DNA of 64,000 nt from Marinomonas foliarum (GTDB lineage Bacteria > Pseudomonadota > Gammaproteobacteria > Pseudomonadales > Marinomonadaceae): contig NZ_QPJQ01000004.1 of the NCBI RefSeq assembly GCF_003337275.1, positions 1-64,000 of the forward strand, read 5' to 3'. A model generated the notes under the pieces. The model did not search any database, was not told the DNA's origin, and was given only the letters and a program-made list of their open reading frames with translations. Below are positions 28,565 to 38,054 of the stretch, one piece after another. The translations under genes were made by a program, and so were the position numbers. How positions within the stretch are numbered: position 1 is the stretch's first letter; each line of letters opens with the position of its first letter.

Positions 28565-29581
28565 ATGACGATAAAAGTAGGAATAAACGGTTTTGGCCGT
28601 ATGGGTCGACTGTCATTTCGCGCCGCCTTTGACTGGGACGATGTGGAGTTTGTACAAATCAATGACCTAAAAGGTGATGCGACTACGCTCGCCCACTTAG
28701 TTAACTTCGACTCAGTTCATGGTCGCTGGCACAACGAAGCGACCAGCAAAGACAATGCAATCATCATCAACGGCAAAACAATTACCTGCACACAAAATAA
28801 GAACATTAACGAAACTGACTGGTCTCAGTGCGACGTGGTGATTGAAGCATCTGGTGTGATGAAAACCAAAGCCTTACTGCAAGCTTATTTGGATCAAGGC
28901 GTAAAGCGTGTTGTCGTGACAGCCCCAATCAAAGAAGACGGCGTACTCAACGTAGTCATGGGTGTTAATGATGACGACTACAACCCTAGCTTACACCAAA
29001 TCGTAACTGCCGCTTCGTGCACGACAAACTGCCTTGCCCCTGTGGTGAAAGTGCTACAAGAAACCATTGGCATCAAGCACGGTTCCATGACCACCATTCA
29101 TGACATAACCAACACGCAAACCATTATCGATGCGCCACACAAAGACTTACGTCGCGCTCGCTCTTGTGGTACCAGCTTGATCCCAACTACTACCGGTTCC
29201 GCCACTGCCATCACTCACATATTTCCAGAGCTAAAAGGCAAGTTAAACGGCCACGCCGTGCGTGTTCCTTTAACCAATGCTTCACTCACCGACTGCGTGT
29301 TTGAAATGAACCGCGCCACAGATGAAAAAGAAATCAATGAAGTGCTAAAAGCAGCCAGTGAAAGCGGCCCGCTAAAAAGTATTCTGGGCTATGAAGAACG
29401 CCCTCTCGTGTCCATCGATTACAAAACCGACCCAAGATCAAGCATTATCGATGCTCCTAGCACCATGGTAATTAACGGCACCCAAGTAAAACTCTACGTT
29501 TGGTATGACAACGAATGGGGTTACGCCAATCGCACAGCAGAACTAATGCGTAAAGTCGGCACGCTAGACAAAGCCATCTAA
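28565..29581 (+). CDS. ArsJ-associated glyceraldehyde-3-phosphate dehydrogenase
   Basis: 338 residues, type I GAPDH: Rossmann motif [10 protein letters not shown] at 6-15, catalytic [11 protein letters not shown] near 150, and conserved WYDNEWGY near the C terminus. In ars operons this enzyme makes 1-arseno-3-phosphoglycerate from glyceraldehyde-3-phosphate and arsenate, which ArsJ then exports. The ArsR and ArsJ genes 32 and 29 bp away make this specialised role far more likely than glycolysis. Confidence 0.93.
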   Translation: MTIKVGINGFGRMGRLSFRAAFDWDDVEFVQINDLKGDATTLAHLVNFDSVHGRWHNEATSKDNAIIINGKTITCTQNKNINETDWSQCDVVIEASGVMKTKALLQAYLDQGVKRVVVTAPIKEDGVLNVVMGVNDDDYNPSLHQIVTAASCTTNCLAPVVKVLQETIGIKHGSMTTIHDITNTQTIIDAPHKDLRRARSCGTSLIPTTTGSATAITHIFPELKGKLNGHAVRVPLTNASLTDCVFEMNRATDEKEINEVLKAASESGPLKSILGYEERPLVSIDYKTDPRSSIIDAPSTMVINGTQVKLYVWYDNEWGYANRTAELMRKVGTLDKAI

Positions 29582-29610
29582 ACAAACAACAGAGCAAAGC
29601 GAAAACACAC

Positions 29611-30822
29611 ATGCTGTCACAACTTCCTAAAAGCGTTCGTCAGTACATTATTGTTACTGGTAATTATTGGAGTTTTACTCTCACCGATGGCGCACTGCGC
29701 ATGTTGGTTGTATTGTACTTCCACCAGCTAGGTTATGGCGCATTAGACATCGCTTTGCTTTTCTTGTTTTACGAATTTTTTGGCGTCATTACCAATCTTT
29801 TTGGTGGCTGGCTTGGGGCGAAATGGGGACTCAATCGCACCATGAACATTGGCCTCGCGATGCAAGTCATCGCTTTATCTATGCTCTTACTACCCACTAG
29901 CTTTTTAACCATCCCTTGGGTGATGGCAGCACAGGCTTTGTCTGGTATTGCCAAAGACCTCAACAAAATGAGCGCCAAAAGTGCCATCAAAACACTCGTT
30001 CCCAAAAACGCCAGCGGCACCTTGTACAAATGGGTTGCCCTACTAACTGGCTCGAAAAATGCCCTTAAAGGTGTGGGATTTTTCCTCGGTGGTTTTCTAC
30101 TCAGCACTATTGGTTTTCATAATGCCATCTTAGCCATGGCGATTGCCCTTGCTATCGTTTGGCTTGCCAGTTTGTATCTACTTCGAGAAGATTTAGGCAA
30201 GTCGAAGAACAAGCCGAAGTTCTCACAAATGTTTTCCAAGAGCACTGAAATCAACATTCTATCGGCGGCACGTCTCTTCTTGTTTGGCGCTCGGGACGTG
30301 TGGTTTGTGATTGCTGTTCCCGTGTATTTATCCAGCCAGTTTGACTGGGATCACTGGCGCGTCGGCAGCTTCCTCGCCTTGTGGGTCATCGGCTACGGCA
30401 TAGTCCAAAGCCTTGCACCACACATCACAGGAAAAACCAAACAACAAACACCAACCGGCACACAAGCCAGATTCTGGGCAATACTGCTCACCACCATTCC
30501 TGCCGCCATCGCTATTGGCTTAGAAAGCGCAGATCAGGTGCTATGGATTCTGTTGAGCGGGCTCATAGTATTCGGCATAGTGTTTGCTATCAACTCTTCG
30601 CTACACAGCTACTTAATCGTTCACTATGCCAGCGAAGATGGTGTGTCTTTAGATGTGGGATTTTACTACATGGCCAACGCCATGGGGCGGCTCATTGGCA
30701 CGATTTTGTCAGGCTGGATTTACCAAGACTTTGGCTTAATAGCTTGCCTTTGGGTGTCTTGTGGGTTTCTTATACTTACCAGTGTTATTTCATTCTGGTT
30801 GCCACAGAAAGCGACGAACTAA
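29611..30822 (+). CDS. arsJ: Organoarsenical efflux MFS transporter ArsJ
   Basis: 403 residues with about 12 membrane segments. Family-typical N terminus VRQYIIVTGNYWSFTLTDGA and GYGALDIALLFLFYEFFGV. Exports 1-arseno-3-phosphoglycerate; outside the cell it decays, so arsenate is effectively pumped out. Last gene of the operon, followed by a terminator. The identification rests on sequence likeness plus the neighbouring GAPDH and ArsR. Confidence 0.92.
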   Translation: MLSQLPKSVRQYIIVTGNYWSFTLTDGALRMLVVLYFHQLGYGALDIALLFLFYEFFGVITNLFGGWLGAKWGLNRTMNIGLAMQVIALSMLLLPTSFLTIPWVMAAQALSGIAKDLNKMSAKSAIKTLVPKNASGTLYKWVALLTGSKNALKGVGFFLGGFLLSTIGFHNAILAMAIALAIVWLASLYLLREDLGKSKNKPKFSQMFSKSTEINILSAARLFLFGARDVWFVIAVPVYLSSQFDWDHWRVGSFLALWVIGYGIVQSLAPHITGKTKQQTPTGTQARFWAILLTTIPAAIAIGLESADQVLWILLSGLIVFGIVFAINSSLHSYLIVHYASEDGVSLDVGFYYMANAMGRLIGTILSGWIYQDFGLIACLWVSCGFLILTSVISFWLPQKATN

Positions 30823-30839
30823 CTATTTAAATCAACAAA

Positions 30840-30888
30840 AAACGCCAAGCGTGTTCGGCGCTACAACCGACACACTTGGCGTTTCTTT
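30840..30888. terminator. Terminator between arsJ and nfeD
   Basis: Stem AACGCCAAG(C)GTGT / ACAC-ACTTGGCGTT (about 30841-30854 and 30872-30883), flanked by A- and T-runs, between convergent genes, so probably bidirectional. Confidence 0.75.
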
Positions 30889-30907
30889 TATCAGGATCTA
30901 AAGCCGT

Positions 30908-31369
30908 TTACTTAATGCTAATCGCTTTGATGTGTAATTTACCCACTTCCGCTTCAGTCACTTCCACCTTGGTTCCGGCTTCAATCAGTTCATCGCTGAC
31001 CAAAGACCATTCCACACCAGAATAATGATATTTAGGCGACTGAGTTGGCGACACGGATTCTTTCAAAAAGAACTGATGATCCGTGAATTCGCTTTTGGCT
31101 TTTTTTGTACTCACCTTTGACTGCATACGCTTCAATGGCTTCCACAATACTAACGCGGCCAAGATAGTCATTACACCAGTACTCAACAAAGCACTCAGCA
31201 AACTATTCGGCAGTATTCCAACATAAACCAAAGCGCCGGTTGCCATCGCAGCCAAGCCAACGAAGAAGAGTACAAAAGTAGCAAAACCCAGCACAGTCAC
31301 TTCGACGACTAATAGAATCAAACCAACAATAAACAAGCTCTGAGCCAGATTATTGGCAATGATATCCAT
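30908..31369 (-). CDS. NfeD-family membrane protein
   Basis: 153 residues: three to four membrane helices (about 5-80) and a C-terminal OB-fold domain (YHYSGVEWSLVSDELIEAGT). It ends in VTEAEVGKLHIKAISI, typical of short NfeD proteins. Such proteins partner SPFH/slipin proteins; the QmcA-like gene is 2 bp upstream. Likely forms a membrane microdomain complex with it. Confidence 0.87.
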   Translation of the reverse strand: MDIIANNLAQSLFIVGLILLVVEVTVLGFATFVLFFVGLAAMATGALVYVGILPNSLLSALLSTGVMTILAALVLWKPLKRMQSKVSTKKAKSEFTDHQFFLKESVSPTQSPKYHYSGVEWSLVSDELIEAGTKVEVTEAEVGKLHIKAISIK

Positions 31370-31371
31370 AC

Positions 31372-32310
31372 TTAGCTCCCTTTCGACATTTGCTGAATGA
31401 TCGTCATGGCTTGCGCAACCACCGCTGATGCTTCAGTAGCACCATCAGGAAGCAAGACAACAGAAGACTCTTTAGCAATAGCACGTTTCGCTTCAATTGC
31501 CTTACTTGCAAGATCAAGCTGAATGGCTTTTTGACCTTCTTCGGTCGCTGCCGCTTCACCGACTTGGCGAAGCGCTTCCGCTTGTGCTGATGCCACAGCA
31601 ACAATGGCTTTTGCTTCACCTTCTGCACGCAACACTTGCTCTTCTTTATCCGCTTCTGCCGCTAGCACTACTGATGCTTTTTCGCCTTCAGCGCGGTTAA
31701 TCGCTGCTTGGCGATCACCTTCGGATTCCAAAATTTGCGCACGCTTCACACGCTCCGCTTTCATTTGAGCTTCCATGGCTTCCATTACTGATTGTGGCGG
31801 CACAATGTCTTTTATCTCATAACGCAGTACCTGAATACCCCAAGGACCTGCCGCATCGTTAATCGACGCCACAATATTGGTATTCAGCACATCACGCTCT
31901 TCGAACGTTTTATCCAATTCCATCTTACCTAGCTCAGAACGCATGGTTGTTTGCGCTAACTGAGTTACAGCGAAGACGTAATCGTCCACACCGTACGTCG
32001 CTTTGTAAGGATCTAATACGCGGAAATACAACACGCCATCCACATGCAAAGAAATATTATCTTTGGTAATCGCACTTTGTTCTGGTACATCCACAGCCTG
32101 CTCTTTTAAAGAGCGATCCGCAGAAATACGATCAATAAAAGGCAGAATGAAGTTTAAACCCGCTTCTTTCGTCGATTGGTATTTACCAAAACGCTCAATA
32201 ACGTATGCCTGATTCTGCGGCACAAACTTGATCGAACTCTTTAATAAAAAGATAACCAGTACGAGAACCAGCGTTTGTACGCTCAAGATATAGCTAAGTA
32301 ACTCTTCCAT
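31372..32310 (-). CDS. qmcA: QmcA-like SPFH/stomatin (slipin) protein
   Basis: 312 residues: an N-terminal membrane anchor (about 8-24), an SPFH/band-7 domain (VPQNQAYVIERFGKYQST onward to ~185), an alanine/glutamate-rich coiled coil (190-260), and a C-terminal tail. Predicted to oligomerise in the inner membrane and organise quality control or microdomains. Operon with NfeD, as with E. coli ybbK-ybbJ. Confidence 0.9.
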   Translation of the reverse strand: MEELLSYILSVQTLVLVLVIFLLKSSIKFVPQNQAYVIERFGKYQSTKEAGLNFILPFIDRISADRSLKEQAVDVPEQSAITKDNISLHVDGVLYFRVLDPYKATYGVDDYVFAVTQLAQTTMRSELGKMELDKTFEERDVLNTNIVASINDAAGPWGIQVLRYEIKDIVPPQSVMEAMEAQMKAERVKRAQILESEGDRQAAINRAEGEKASVVLAAEADKEEQVLRAEGEAKAIVAVASAQAEALRQVGEAAATEEGQKAIQLDLASKAIEAKRAIAKESSVVLLPDGATEASAVVAQAMTIIQQMSKGS

Positions 32311-32489
32311 AACAATGAATCCTTAATTTTCAAAACACACCCGACTTATATTTTCACCAAGATGTTATGAATCACCACGCACAAAAATACAAGCAGAACG
32401 ACTATTTTATCGCTACCATAGTAAGCACTGTTAAGGTGCAAAAGTCACCAACAAAACCAGATTAATTGAAGAAGCAATGAGATCTTTAC

Positions 32490-33314
32490 ATGATGTCGAG
32501 CAATGACTCTTTTCATTACCAACACATTGAAGAACTACCCGGCGTGGTTATTAGTGAAGCAAAACTCACAGAGTTTCATTTTCAGCCACACTACCATTTG
32601 GATTACCATATAGGGCTTGTTACCCAAGGCTCTCAACACCAAAAAGTTCAACATAAAACTCTGGACTTAGTTCCTAAGCAAATTTGCCTGATGCCACCTG
32701 GCGAAGTTCACGATGGTTCAGGGCGAGACAATACAACACGCCACTTAAAAACCTTTCGCATTCCAGTAGAATTAATGCAAGCCGCGCTGCTCGATAGCCA
32801 AGCTCGAGACACCAACCTACAGCTTGCCCCATCGATAATCGATCAGCCCGCTCACAATCGTTCGTTTTTACAGCTGATTCAAGCATTCAATCCAAACCAA
32901 TACGCCAGCCAGCTTCACAAAGACAGTTTATGGACCAATGCACTATCAAATTTACTGTTGGCAGCAGAGAAAAAGCCACTAAGCCAAGAAACATTTGCTC
33001 TAACAAATCAGCAACTAAAACACGTTAGAGAGTATTGTGAAGCCAATCTATCCAGCAAAATTTCCTTGAATAACCTAGCAGAATTATGCGGACTAACGCG
33101 CTTTCAATTTATTCGACGCTTCCAAAAACAAACCGGACTCCCGCCACACGCCTGGCTAATGCGCCTAAGATTAGAACGGGCTATCACGCAATTAACAAAA
33201 CCGAATGCAGTGATCACCGACATCGCGGCCGATGTCGGTTTTTATGACCAAAGCCACTTTAATCGGGCCTTCAAGCAAGCCTTCGGCGTTGCGCCATCAA
33301 GCTATCGCTCTTAA
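32490..33314 (+). CDS. AraC-family transcriptional regulator
   Basis: 274 residues: N-terminal cupin-like effector domain (HFQPHYHLDYHIGLVTQGSQ around 28-47) and C-terminal double HTH (about 175-272; LCGLTRFQFIRRFQKQTGLP and DIAADVGFYDQSHFNRAFKQ). The AraC_binding/HTH_18 layout often regulates neighbouring transporters or exporters; no LysE gene is adjacent. Met1 and Met2 are equally placed starts. Convergent with the threonine aldolase gene. Confidence 0.87.
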   Translation: MMSSNDSFHYQHIEELPGVVISEAKLTEFHFQPHYHLDYHIGLVTQGSQHQKVQHKTLDLVPKQICLMPPGEVHDGSGRDNTTRHLKTFRIPVELMQAALLDSQARDTNLQLAPSIIDQPAHNRSFLQLIQAFNPNQYASQLHKDSLWTNALSNLLLAAEKKPLSQETFALTNQQLKHVREYCEANLSSKISLNNLAELCGLTRFQFIRRFQKQTGLPPHAWLMRLRLERAITQLTKPNAVITDIAADVGFYDQSHFNRAFKQAFGVAPSSYRS

Positions 33315-33335
33315 TCAAAGCTCCTCGTAGCAGAA

Positions 33336-34403
33336 CTATTGCGCTGCAAACGCCTTCGCGGATGCGATAAACGCCTCAACCCCTTCTTTTGGTGTTCTGA
33401 ACGACGTCACCAATCGAATCACTCCTTCCTCCCAACGACCGCCGTAAAAACCAAAACCTTCAGCTTGCAGATGGTCAATCATTGGCAATGGCAAGGTGCA
33501 AAACAGCATGTTCGCTTGAGCTGGCGTATTAATTTTCACACCAGGAACGGTTTTCAAGCCGTCTTGCAACAAAGCCATCATGGCATTGGCATGAGTCGCA
33601 TTCGTGCGCCACAAATCATCCGTTAGATAAGCAATCAACTGAGAAGACAGCAAACGCATTTTGGAATGCAAATGACCACCACGTTTGCGACGATAACCCA
33701 ACTCTTTCGCTACCTTTTCGCTAGAAATCCCTTTGTCTTCCAAAGCTTGTTTGAACACAACAATGGCTTCTGCCGCCATCACACCATTTTTCGTTGCACC
33801 AAAAGACAAAATATCGATACCTGCTTTCCACGTCATTTCCGCGGGCGTACAACCCAAAGCAAGCAAAGCATTGGCAAAACGCGCCCCATCCATATGAACA
33901 GGCAAATTAACCGATTTCGCCACGCTCGTAATGGCGTGTATTTCTTCTAACGAATACACACTGCCCACTTCAGTGACTTGTGACAAACTGATCGCCGAAG
34001 GCTGGCATGAATGCACATCTCCGATTTTTTGATTGACCAATTTTTGCAACTGAACAGGGTCCATTTTCGCATCTTCGCCACCAATACCGACAAAACGCGC
34101 GCCACTGGTATAAAACTCCGGCGCGGTACACTCATCATTCAATAAGTGACTTTCTGTGTGACACAACACACTGCCCCAAGGTGGCGTAAAGGCGCTGACT
34201 CCTAACGAATTCGCGGCCGTACCAGTAGAAACCAAAAACACATCGACTTCACATTCAAACAGTTCCGACAACATACGCGTAACTTGCGCCGTGCCATCAT
34301 CATTACCGTACGGCATGGCATCGCCTTGCGCGGCTTCCAACATGGCTTTAAATACGGCATCCGACGCACCGGCAATATTGTCACTGGTAAACGCAACCTT
34401 CAT
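33336..34403 (-). CDS. ltaE: Low-specificity L-threonine aldolase
   Basis: 355 residues, fold-type I PLP enzyme of the beta-eliminating lyase family; cleaves threonine/allo-threonine to glycine and acetaldehyde. Signature GNDDGTAQVTRM near 33-44 and the PLP lysine Lys205 in SFGATKNGVMAAEA. MDGARFANAL at 171-180 contributes the PLP aspartate. Single gene. Confidence 0.87.
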   Translation of the reverse strand: MKVAFTSDNIAGASDAVFKAMLEAAQGDAMPYGNDDGTAQVTRMLSELFECEVDVFLVSTGTAANSLGVSAFTPPWGSVLCHTESHLLNDECTAPEFYTSGARFVGIGGEDAKMDPVQLQKLVNQKIGDVHSCQPSAISLSQVTEVGSVYSLEEIHAITSVAKSVNLPVHMDGARFANALLALGCTPAEMTWKAGIDILSFGATKNGVMAAEAIVVFKQALEDKGISSEKVAKELGYRRKRGGHLHSKMRLLSSQLIAYLTDDLWRTNATHANAMMALLQDGLKTVPGVKINTPAQANMLFCTLPLPMIDHLQAEGFGFYGGRWEEGVIRLVTSFRTPKEGVEAFIASAKAFAAQ

Positions 34404-34578
34404 TGAATACTCCTTAAATCAATTTATTTCATTTCAATGAGTAACATCATGACAGCGTTTAAATACGAGCGCTTGGATTTTTGTGCAACGTAGAAAAAAC
34501 AAAAACAGCACCCTCCTCAAAACTAAATGGAGAAAGTGCCGTGAGTTGCTTGAAGAATTAACAGAGAAGAAAAGCTAT

Positions 34579-35718
34579 TTACTGAGTTTTAAGCACGACC
34601 GTGGCTTGCAGACGACTCTGCCCAAAGCGTGACATTTTTTCAAACTCATCTCGAGCAATCGGCACAAATTGACAATCCAGCGGGCTTGGTGGATCGTCAG
34701 GTAATTTTTTATCATCGTCCAAATCCGGATCATGCACCAGAATGCAATGTTCGTCGTAGCCCGACATCACTACCCAATGAGGGGATTTTTTTCCGTCCAT
34801 ACGAAAAGTACTGATTAAGATAATCGCCAAAGCGCCAGAGTCGAAAGCTTCGATCAATTGCTCTAACGGCATCGCTGTATAATGTAAGGGAACATCGGCT
34901 TCTTCGCATTGCTGAGCAAAGCTTTCATGCACGCGAGTTATAACGTTTTTCTTTAACTCGTTACGCACGCTATCAACAAATAATGGCCCCTCTTCGCTCA
35001 ACCAAACATCCGCAGACAAACCACGCTTCTCCGCCGCCAAAGCCAATCCCATAGGATGACAACCGCCATGACCAGACGTCATAAAAATCGTCGTCGCTTC
35101 ACGCCAAATTTCTAACTCATCGTTTGGCGTTGCTTGATAATCTGGATGCATCGAAGACAACACCATTTGCAACGACGCAGGCCCGCACGTAAATGGCGTG
35201 CCTTGCGCTAACCAAGGAATCGCTCTCGTGGTTTGCTCGTCACCGGCATGACGCAAACGTTTCTGCATACGAATCGCATCGGTTTGATCTTCATAATAGG
35301 CATCATAATGACCAAATTCCTTGTAACCCATTTTTTGATACAAGGCGATGGCATTGTGATTCACATCACTGACTTCCAAACGTAGCAACATCTTGCCTTT
35401 TTTAAGGGCCTTTTTTTCACAGGCTTGGATCAGTAATTTGCCAATACCAAGACCACGCGCCTCAGGAGAAACCGCAAGCGAATACAAACGCGCCAAGTGA
35501 GTACCTTGACGAAGGTGCAATAAGGCATAACCCAACAGCTCGCCGCCTTCCTTCATTGCCACAAATAATGCCGAGCCAGAACTGGTAATAGCATTACGAA
35601 AGCTACGGCGACTCAAACGATCGCCAGTAAAGGCTCTGCCCTCCAAAACGAGCAAGGCTTTTAAGTCGTCTATACTGGCTAAACGTATATCAATATTTGG
35701 GGAAGAACTGGTGATCAT
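34579..35718 (-). CDS. GNAT acetyltransferase fused to C39-like peptidase
   Basis: 379 residues. Residues 9-150 are a GNAT domain of RimI type (ARLYSLAVSPEARGLGIGKLL at 76-96 holds the acetyl-CoA loop; ALYQKMGYKEFG at 125-136). Residues 165-375 are a papain-like C39 domain with Cys178 (FTCGPASLQM), His314 (SPHWVVMSGYD) and Asp330 (VHDPD) in the right order. The fusion is known in many marine gammaproteobacteria, but its substrate is unknown to me. It is divergent from a RimK-like ATP-grasp gene, a recurring partnership that hints at peptide or protein modification followed by cleavage (inference). Confidence 0.87.
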   Translation of the reverse strand: MITSSSPNIDIRLASIDDLKALLVLEGRAFTGDRLSRRSFRNAITSSGSALFVAMKEGGELLGYALLHLRQGTHLARLYSLAVSPEARGLGIGKLLIQACEKKALKKGKMLLRLEVSDVNHNAIALYQKMGYKEFGHYDAYYEDQTDAIRMQKRLRHAGDEQTTRAIPWLAQGTPFTCGPASLQMVLSSMHPDYQATPNDELEIWREATTIFMTSGHGGCHPMGLALAAEKRGLSADVWLSEEGPLFVDSVRNELKKNVITRVHESFAQQCEEADVPLHYTAMPLEQLIEAFDSGALAIILISTFRMDGKKSPHWVVMSGYDEHCILVHDPDLDDDKKLPDDPPSPLDCQFVPIARDEFEKMSRFGQSRLQATVVLKTQ

Positions 35719-35819
35719 TACATCGCCTCAGAAGGGCAAAAGGTCGCTAGGATCGTCGAACTGAAAACAGTTTAACGATGGAAATTTTCGCGCATTCTAG
35801 GGCGAAACTTACCTAAAAG

Positions 35820-35870
35820 ATAGTCTATTTTTTCATCAAAAAAACATTTGATTTTTTCATTTTAGACTAT
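35820..35870. promoter_or_regulatory. Inverted repeat in the divergent GNAT-C39/RimK promoter region
   Basis: Perfect 8-bp arms ATAGTCTA (35820-35827) and TAGACTAT (35863-35870) enclose AT-rich DNA with a second dyad (ATCAAA/TTTGAT) and a repeated ATTTTTTCAT. It is centred between the two divergent genes and is a candidate shared operator. Confidence 0.45.
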
Positions 35871-35990
35871 TGTTTAATCAGTTGAAGAAGCGCATTATCC
35901 GCACAAATTGAGGGTACTTTTTAACCCCCCTTTTTAAAGCAACTTTTACAAACTCATAGTGTTTTTTAAGCAAAAGGAAAAGCATACCCA

Positions 35991-37469
35991 ATGTCACAGA
36001 CTTACATTGTTGTTGATCAGGCCAAAGATTGGTCCGCGTTTTTACCTAGTGATCGAGTGATCACTTTTACTCAATACCTAAACTTGGCCGCGACAAAAAA
36101 CCAAGGACGCACACGAATCATCAACCTATGTAAAAGCAGTAAATATCTGTCTGACGGATATTACTGTTCGCTGTTGGCAGAAAGTCGTGGTCATCACGTT
36201 ATGCCTTCTGTGCGCGTGCTGAACGACCTAAGCAAAAAAGACCTATATGAGTTAGAGATCTCTCAGTGGTTACCATTGCTGGCAAAAAAACTCGCCAAAC
36301 CAGAAGCACCGATGGAAATGAAATTCCATTGCGTATTCGGCAAAACCATTCATCCAGAGATGAAGGAATTCGCACGCAAATTATTCGAGAGTTTTCCTAG
36401 CCCTGTATTGGAAGTAACTTTGAAATTCCGCAAAGAATGGCAAGTCACCGCCCTCTTTTCTACATCACAAAGTAAACTGAACGACGCAGAAGAAACATTA
36501 TTCGCCGAATCTTTGGAAGCTTTTAGCAACAAGGTATGGAGCAAAGGCCGCATTCAACGCGCGGCGAAATTCGATATGGCAATTTTGGTTAACCCAGAAG
36601 AAGCCATGCCGCCAAGTGATGACCAAGCGATTAAAAAGTTTATCCAAGCTGGCAAGCAACTTGGTATACACGTGGATACCATTGGACCAAAAGACATCAT
36701 GCGCCTGCCTGAATACGATGGCCTGTTTATTCGTGAAACCACCAACATAGACCACCACACCTACCGCTTCGCTAAAAAAGCCGAAGGCTTAGGCTTAGTT
36801 GTGATGGACGACCCACAATCTATCATGCGTTGTACCAACAAAGTTTACTTGGCAGATTTGTTTAACACACACAAAGTACCTTGCCCAAAAACACGCATCG
36901 TACACAAGGGTGAAGACAACGTAGAAGACGCATTGGAAGCTGTCATCAGCTACCCAATGGTGGTAAAAATTCCTGATGGCGCGTTTTCTAAAGGCGTTAT
37001 AAAAGCAGAAAACCGTGAAGCTTTGACCGAAAGCTTGAACACCTTGTTTAAAAAATCGTCTTTGCTATTGGTTCAAGAATACCTATACACAGAATTTGAC
37101 TGGCGTATCGGCGTGCTTAACAACAAACCGATCTTTGCTTGTCGTTACTACATGGTGAAAAACCACTGGCAGATTTATCAACACACAGGCAGTAAAAGCC
37201 AAAGCGGTGGCTTTGATACCTTACCAACCTTCGAAGTGCCACGACGCGTGCTACAAGCCGCCATCGCTGCCACTAAGCCAATTGGTGAAGGCTTATACGG
37301 CGTAGACGTAAAAGAAATTAACGGCCGTGGTTACGTTATCGAAGTTAACGACAACCCAAGCATAGACCGCGGCGTAGAAGACAAATACCTAGGCGATGAA
37401 CTCTACATGCACATCATGTCCGAGTTCTTGCGTCGTATGCAGGTAAAACGTGGCGATATTCACGCTTGA
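35991..37469 (+). CDS. RimK-like ATP-grasp ligase
   Basis: 492 residues: an N-terminal ~190-residue domain specific to this subgroup, then an ATP-grasp fold (about 250-485) with VKIPDGAFSKGVIKAENRE, LVQEYLYTEFDWRIGVL and the metal-binding VIEVNDNPSIDRG. RimK-type ligases add glutamate or other amino acids to carboxyl termini. This longer subgroup has no assigned substrate that I can name. Divergent partner of the GNAT-C39 fusion; followed by a strong terminator. Confidence 0.87.
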   Translation: MSQTYIVVDQAKDWSAFLPSDRVITFTQYLNLAATKNQGRTRIINLCKSSKYLSDGYYCSLLAESRGHHVMPSVRVLNDLSKKDLYELEISQWLPLLAKKLAKPEAPMEMKFHCVFGKTIHPEMKEFARKLFESFPSPVLEVTLKFRKEWQVTALFSTSQSKLNDAEETLFAESLEAFSNKVWSKGRIQRAAKFDMAILVNPEEAMPPSDDQAIKKFIQAGKQLGIHVDTIGPKDIMRLPEYDGLFIRETTNIDHHTYRFAKKAEGLGLVVMDDPQSIMRCTNKVYLADLFNTHKVPCPKTRIVHKGEDNVEDALEAVISYPMVVKIPDGAFSKGVIKAENREALTESLNTLFKKSSLLLVQEYLYTEFDWRIGVLNNKPIFACRYYMVKNHWQIYQHTGSKSQSGGFDTLPTFEVPRRVLQAAIAATKPIGEGLYGVDVKEINGRGYVIEVNDNPSIDRGVEDKYLGDELYMHIMSEFLRRMQVKRGDIHA

Positions 37470-37488
37470 TAAGCAAGCACTCTAGAAA

Positions 37489-37520
37489 CAAAAAAGGCGA
37501 CTGATGAGTCGCCTTTTTTG
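37489..37520 (+). terminator. Terminator after the ATP-grasp gene
   Basis: Perfect 14-bp arms 37489-37502 and 37507-37520 with a GATG loop, ending in a T-run. Confidence 0.9.
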
Positions 37521-37587
37521 TTTAGTCCCTTCCCTTTTTGTCTTCAAGGGGAAGGCGGAGGATGGGGTTGTTTTTTTGACTAGATAA

Positions 37588-37853
37588 TCACTTTAAAAGC
37601 ACAAACATCGCAAAGACAGCCACTGAAATAACAAACATACAAAGCACTCTTAACAACAAACGCCTAAACAAGCTTTGTACATATTTCAAGAAAAGCTTGT
37701 CCACCAAAAGGAAACCTAAAGCACTCACTATCCCAGATGGCACACCAAAATAGACAGCAATAACTGGCCAACCTGTATGATCGTCATTCCTAAAACAATG
37801 GCAACAGCTAACCATACAAAGTGTTGAGCACTGATAGACAAGGTGATTTTCAA
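37588..37853 (-). pseudogene. Small two-helix membrane protein gene, apparently frameshifted
   Basis: In one frame, from a TTG at 37853 preceded by AAGGTAA, the sequence reads LKITLSISAQHFVWLAVAIV, then LGMTIIQVG, a plausible first helix. In another frame, from about 37770 to the stop at 37588, it reads VYFGVPSGIVSALGFLLVDK and ends in a second helix (VLCMFVISVAVFAMFVLL). Joined near codon 28 they make one ~88-residue membrane protein; neither frame alone looks complete. An ATG at 37815 opens the second frame but yields a non-hydrophobic start. Either a mutation, a sequence error or a programmed shift. Confidence 0.5.
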
Positions 37854-38054
37854 GAATATTACCTTTTTAGAAATACGCTACCCATCATTGAGGAGCTGAG
37901 CAATGTTACACTTATTTAATGGTATGGACCCGCTTTTGTAGACATCAATGACATAACTAAAAAATAAAATATCAGCAATAAGTACGATGCTTTTATAAAG
38001 CGAATATCGCTGAAATAGTATTTAATACCTAGATCGAATGTTAGGAGCAAGACC

